In this document: positions 58,697-64,000 of the stretch, piece by piece | How the letters are laid out: every line of letters starts with the position of its first letter | How positions within the stretch are numbered: the stretch's first letter is position 1 | From: Talinum fruticosum | Lineage: Eukaryota; Streptophyta; Magnoliopsida; Caryophyllales; Talinaceae | Assembly: GCA_021018815.1 (NCBI GenBank) | Contig: JAITYX010000011.1 | Span: 6,710,501-6,774,500 of the forward strand | DNA: 64,000 nt | Direction: 5' to 3' | Notes under the pieces: generated by a model | Seen by the model: the letters and a program-made list of their open reading frames with translations, nothing else | Database searches by the model: none | Told to the model about the DNA's origin: nothing | Program-made: the position numbers and the translations under genes

Positions 58697-61600
58697 GTCT
58701 GCATATTGTTCAGCGTTGTTCCAATAATCACGTGTTGCACAAATTGAGAATATATGTAACAATAGAAGAGGACATGATTTCATAACAGAGACTTGTTTTT
58801 CGATTTATGGTAAAAGTAGGACTAATTTAGATGTGAAAGCGATAGATTACTGTGCCGCGAGCTATCCATGAATTTCCAAAACTAAGTCCTAAATGTCAAG
58901 TAATTTGCAATGGCTACTAGAGTGGTTGAAATTATACCACGCCCCCAACATCAAGTAATTTGCAATGTGAGATATATGCTAAATTTATGAGAGTTTCAAG
59001 GACTAGCCAAAGCAAGCAAATCAAGGTCCAACGATAAAAAGATTTTGTCCTGAATGCAAAGAGATGTCCAAAGGCTAAAAGACTTCTTCGACCTTTCACC
59101 GCAAGTGTAAGTGTACTTATTTGAGAGGTTGTATTACATATAAGATCCACAGAAGTTAGACTATCTGAGTATTTAGTTGCCAAAGAATTAAGTGAAGAGT
59201 GCTTGTAGTGTGATACAAGAAAAATGTTTAATCTTAAGGGAAGAACCCTTAGGCAGTCATTAACTCATAATTTGGTCCGAGCCAAGATCTTGAGCAAATT
59301 CATGACTTTTGTCTCTATTTTATTTTCAATTCTTATTTCTTTCTCTTTCTATTTTTGAGCCCTTACCATTTTCAGTGTCGTGATATTTGACATTGAACTT
59401 TTCTTCGTATAAGAAAAATAAAAATAAATTCACTATTCTATTTGTCACCCCTCTTTAAGATGATTTCAACCTCCTTGGAGACTTTTAATTAGTACTACTC
59501 AATGCAATACATCTTTTATGTTTCACACATAGAATAGTGTGTGACTAAGAACGTAATAATTAGTGTTATATTAACATCTATATTTCTAAATAGAAAATCA
59601 CCATTTAACTAACGTAGCACTTTCACATTAACAGTATCCCCAAATTATCCAAAACAACACGGGTCACATATATACACTATCCCTTTATGCTTCTTGCAAA
59701 AAATAAGACTGGGGTACCAATATTTTAGGTTCAGCTGTTTTTTAGACCTCAAGTAGTTCTAAAAATGATTATAAACTTCCTTCAGTCTTATGGCAAACTA
59801 TTTCTTAGGCCCATTTTCTTACTTTTTGGCACAAACTTTATGAAATTTGTATTTTTTACACAATGGATAGAATATACAAAACCACAAACTTGAGGGTATT
59901 TTGTAAAAAAGCTAATTTTAACGATTTTAACTTCCTAAAATGAAATTATTAATAATAGTTATTATAATCTATTATTTATATCATAAATATTATATTTTCT
60001 GTGTTTATATAAATCTATCGTGCTTGGAAAAGTAATTAAACATAATTAGAGAATTTTGACTATTACTTGAATTTAGTTTGCGTTGGACCACTGACGTTCC
60101 TCTAACTTTCAATTTACAGAAACTGCTAATCCCAACCACACCTCTCTTAGATTAGGTACATCACAGATCTTGGGTTTTGGTTTTTCCTGCATATCGCTAA
60201 TAAATGTGGTACTTTATTGCAATTAATTATTTGTTAGAATTTATTTGTGAATTTCTTGCAAATGAAAAAATAGCGTGTGAGTATAACTATATCCACCACA
60301 TACATACACAACAGCCCGGCATTTATCACTTGAAACGTGATAAATGGAGTCCATCCCGAGTAAACAAATGGTACGTACATAAGTATTCACCGACAGAAAT
60401 ACACCTGGTTGTACAGAAATACCGTGACGTCATTTAAGCAAATGAGATAATATACCACTGAGCTTGTTTTTCTTTGCTGCTAATTTTAGAGAACAAAATA
60501 CTATTTATTAATTAAAAAAGTTGACCAGTTTTGTACACTACGTTAAATACACCTGGTTGTACAACATAGGAACTGGGTTAGGGTGGGAGAGGTAGCTTTG
60601 GTTTTTGATTTTTCAACCAAATTAGTCTTTGAATATTTTTATATAATTTAAAATCATTTTTAAATAAGGATATATCTTCATTTTACATTTCCATGACAAT
60701 TAAATTATCTCAAATAATTTCAATAAAATATAAGACTTGCCATTTCCTTCTCTTCCAGCCCTTCCTTTTCTCTAAACCCTAAGTTTATGTTTACTACTTT
60801 TTTTATAATTTTTTGAATTATTGGGTTACTGTTAGCCTACCTACAACTAATACTAAGCTCCTTTTACTTTATTTTTTCAATTGAATCAAGATTTTTCTAA
60901 TGTATTTTTACCTTCTTGTGAGAGTTAGGGTTTCTCTCTTCCTTGTGAGAGTTAGAATTTCTCTTCTTCTTATGAAAGTTTTGTTTCTCGCCTTTGTGCA
61001 AGTTAATTCTCTTGTCAATACGTGTACGTTTTATTAGGGTTGTTCATTCAATTGAAGGGTATATTTTTGATATTTTTATCAATTATTTTCATTGATTTTG
61101 GTTGGAAGTGATTTAACAATGAAATTTCATATTTAGATTTATTCTTCAGGTTGGATATATTATATCACACAAAGATTATTTTATAAAGTTATATAATAGC
61201 TTACCATGTTCGAAAAAGACAAATTAAAGTTGAAAAACATAATTTGTAACCAGATTAATGTTGCAAGTATAAAGTCGAACGGAAGTATATTTACCATTAT
61301 ATCAAAATAAAAATTTACTTTCATATTTAGATTTATTCTTATTCAAAAATTATGTTTGTACATACCGTATGTTTTTTTATTAATAACATTTTCCTTTCTA
61401 TAAAAAAAAATGCATTCTCAAATTATGATGCATTTAAAATAGTTTCCACCAAACAAAAGGTAACCAAGTAATTTTGGTTTATTTTTTCAAGATGGTGCTA
61501 TTTACCTCGTACTAATGAGCTTAATTTCTTGCATGGAAGTTAATTAAATCCCACTTTTTTATGATTAAATAATCGAAATTGATGAAATCAATTTTTTTCC

Positions 61601-64000
61601 ATGTGAGAAAATCGAAAACAATACACAAAGTTCATACAAACTTTTATCAACAGCTCAATCTCTTTTTTTTTTTTTTTTTTTAGTTCGATTGAATTTGAAA
61701 AACCTAAATCAGGCACTTAAAATTTGGTTAGGATGATTTTAATGAAGAAACAATAAAATCATAAAAAGGAACAGGAAACACATATTGGAAAGCTCAACTT
61801 CAACCATAAAATCAATATCCAACTTAAATCATGCATGTGGCCAGCACCAGATGAGAAGCACTTTACATAGAGGAGCAAAGCTACTGTTGCTTTCTCAATT
61901 TAAGTTCCCTTTGTTTTTAGCAACTGAATCTGGGTCATGGGGTCGGTAGTAATCATTTATTGATGTATCTTCAAGACACACTCCCTACAAATACGTACAA
62001 ATCCCCTCCCAGTCTCGTCACATCTCAAAGTATATACAGTAAATTCGAGACCTGTAATCCTAAGTTACATGACAAGAACCGAAAGAGAGAGAAGGAAATA
62101 AGAAGGGGAGTTTAGGGATAAAAAAAATCAGTCATTTTAGAGACCTGGTAATATAATATAATTTGCAACACATCCTTGCCTCACATAATATCTTTTTATA
62201 TATAAAAAAAAAAAGAAAATTAGGGTTTCTATTGTATTTTTTTGATGCAAAAGGGGAGGGGTGATGGTATTATTCAGACGATAAAAACAAATCAGTGGGT
62301 TTCTATTGTATTTGCCTCTTTGAGTTTTAAAAATAAAAATAAAATTGAGGTTATTACACTTTCACTTATTTAATATTTTTTTTGTTTATACCAATTGATG
62401 AGTGTGTTTGCTAAAATGATGACAACATTAGGAATGAAAAATAAAATCACCTAAGCACATTATTTATAGATAAAAGAAATAATTTGTTAGGAAAATTATA
62501 CATAAGCTAATTACTTCATCTTTGGTGAAATTGTTTTATAAATATTTTTGGTACTATAGTACCACATTAATGGACAACTTATCAAATCATTCAAAATTAA
62601 AGATTACTTTGACCACCTCACAATAATTTATTATGAAACGATCTCACCCAAAAATTTACGCATTCAAATTTATAAAGAAATATTGACATTTTACTACCCT
62701 ATTGTTTCAACAAATGATAAAAAAATCTATCAAGTCTCAGTAAATAATAAATTAGTACCCTAAGATGAGACTTTTTACAGTACTACTATCCTACTTTTAA
62801 ATTTTTCAAGTTAAAAAAAATATACCTCATGTTACTAATTTATTATATACGAGATCTAGGAGACTTTTTTTAATCATTGGTTAATGTCACATGTGGTAAA
62901 ATGTCAATAATGCATTTATGAATATCTTATAATAAATTTATATTTTTGTGATTCGTGTACTTTTTTCTAAAAAAAAAAGGGGGTACGGTGTTATATTAGA
63001 CTATAGAATCAATATAAACAAACATATCATCTGAATCTCGAAAAATCTTACCATTTGGAACATCATCAACCCACATCCTATCAACAATTGAGGGTCCCAT
63101 TCGTTAAATTATAGGCAATCTTATTACCCTTTTTCACAAAGAACTAAGCATGAAAGTAAAATAAAAAAAAAACAATTAAACACACATTTTGAATAATAAA
63201 CCCCAAAAAAGAGTCATCGACAAAAGTGAATTTTCGTTCCTTACAAATTTATGCAGATGAAGTTAAAGTATGATATTCTCCCAATAAAATCATCTTTTAT
63301 TTATTATTTTAAAATTTCTCGCGTATTTAATAGATGATTTATAATTATTACATTAATTAAAAATTAACTTAATATAGAGTGCACTAATACATAGTTATAA
63401 ATAATTGAATATATAATGTTTTTAGTAAATTACATTATTTATCTATGCAGTGTACAATAATACCCTTATGTGAATTTTATCACTTTCCTAATCTTGCCAC
63501 TTCGTTAAGGTAGGCATATGTGAGCAATTGTATAAATTCTTTTAAAAAGATAACTTAGGTCAAAAGGCATTCACTTCACTTTTGAAATTGAAGGGCATTT
63601 CTAACATTGACTAAAATTTCAGGGTATTTTTATTTCGATTTTACTGATTGTCGTCTTTAGGACGATCGATTTTATTGATTGTCGTTTTTAGGACGATGGA
63701 TAAGGATTATTTATATCTTATTTTGTAAAGAATTTTATCTAATTAATCTACATATATGGTAAAAATTTATTCAATATTCTCCTTTTTAAATACAATATTT
63801 TTAGTTGCCTAATTAAAAATAAATTTTCTACTAACACCCTAAATCACGTTAAAATATAATTATATTTTTTATTTTAATTAAATTATTCTAATTTAATCTT
63901 ACCATTAATGTGATATAATATCCTATTCTTTTTCGATCAAAACAAAATTAAATCGTAACCCCAAAAAAACCCACCCATGAATTCCTAACCCAAAAAAAAC
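58697..64000. other. AT-rich intergenic DNA downstream of SCPL
   Basis: No coding sequence I can support on either strand. Minor structure: tandem 'cttgtgagagttag.' units near 60,910-60,985, a T run at 61,663-61,681, and a 31-bp tandem pair at 63,636-63,697. The SCPL 3' untranslated region should lie in the first few hundred bases. Confidence 0.6.
63636..63697. repeat. 31-bp tandem pair
   Basis: Units 63,636-63,666 and 63,667-63,697 (cgatttta.tgattgtcgt...aggacgat), differing at two positions. Confidence 0.85.

Noticed and set aside
58932..59183. 83-codon minus-strand frame downstream of SCPL
   Set aside because: No recognisable domain, no supporting codon pattern, AT-rich surroundings.
60204..60437. 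77-codon + strand frame
   Set aside because: No homology recognised and no exon context; likely chance.

Overview
This is nuclear DNA of a flowering plant (AT-rich, intron-bearing, packed with nested transposable elements). It holds one host gene, a serine carboxypeptidase-like (SCPL) gene on the + strand. Its eight visible exons (38,483-58,696) are pushed apart by mobile elements. No bacterial-type genes, rRNA, tRNA or CRISPR arrays were seen.

Layout. (1) 1-25,104: endogenous copies of a plant pararetrovirus (Caulimoviridae, florendovirus/petuvirus-like) in head-to-tail and inverted arrangement. Movement, coat, CCHC, protease, RT and RNase H domains are recognisable, all broken. A 10.8 kb Ty1/copia element (13,973-24,742, minus strand) sits inside one movement-protein region with a clean 5-bp target duplication. 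(2) 25,162-38,370: a degenerate L1-type LINE, itself split by a second 8.4 kb pararetrovirus block (29,805-38,179) made of two tail-to-tail copies. (3) 38,483-42,906: SCPL exons 1-4 (numbered within the window), with a 5'-truncated LINE between exons 1 and 2. (4) 42,907-56,669: one 13.8 kb SCPL intron holding two SINE-like elements, a minus-strand LINE fragment, two copia elements, a Gypsy gag remnant, a direct-repeat pair, and a MITE lodged in a TA microsatellite. (5) 56,670-58,696: SCPL exons 5-8, including the Asp and His parts of the catalytic triad. (6) 58,697-64,000: AT-rich DNA with no gene I can support.

Two themes stand out. First, three of the pararetrovirus copies go from the protease straight into a tryptophan-rich region of unknown function (ORFX) with no reverse transcriptase. 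A different copy carries RT-RNase H followed only by the ORFX tail. Both types share non-coding sequence, which recalls the bipartite genomes proposed for some endogenous florendoviruses. Second, a large share of the apparent frameshifts fall where CAG or CTG is expected and CGAG, CGG, CGTG or CCG is found. This holds in the two LTRs of one element, in the tRNA-Met primer sites, and in an SCPL exon. It looks like a sequencing or consensus error tied to plant CHG methylation, so many 'pseudogene' lesions here may not be real.
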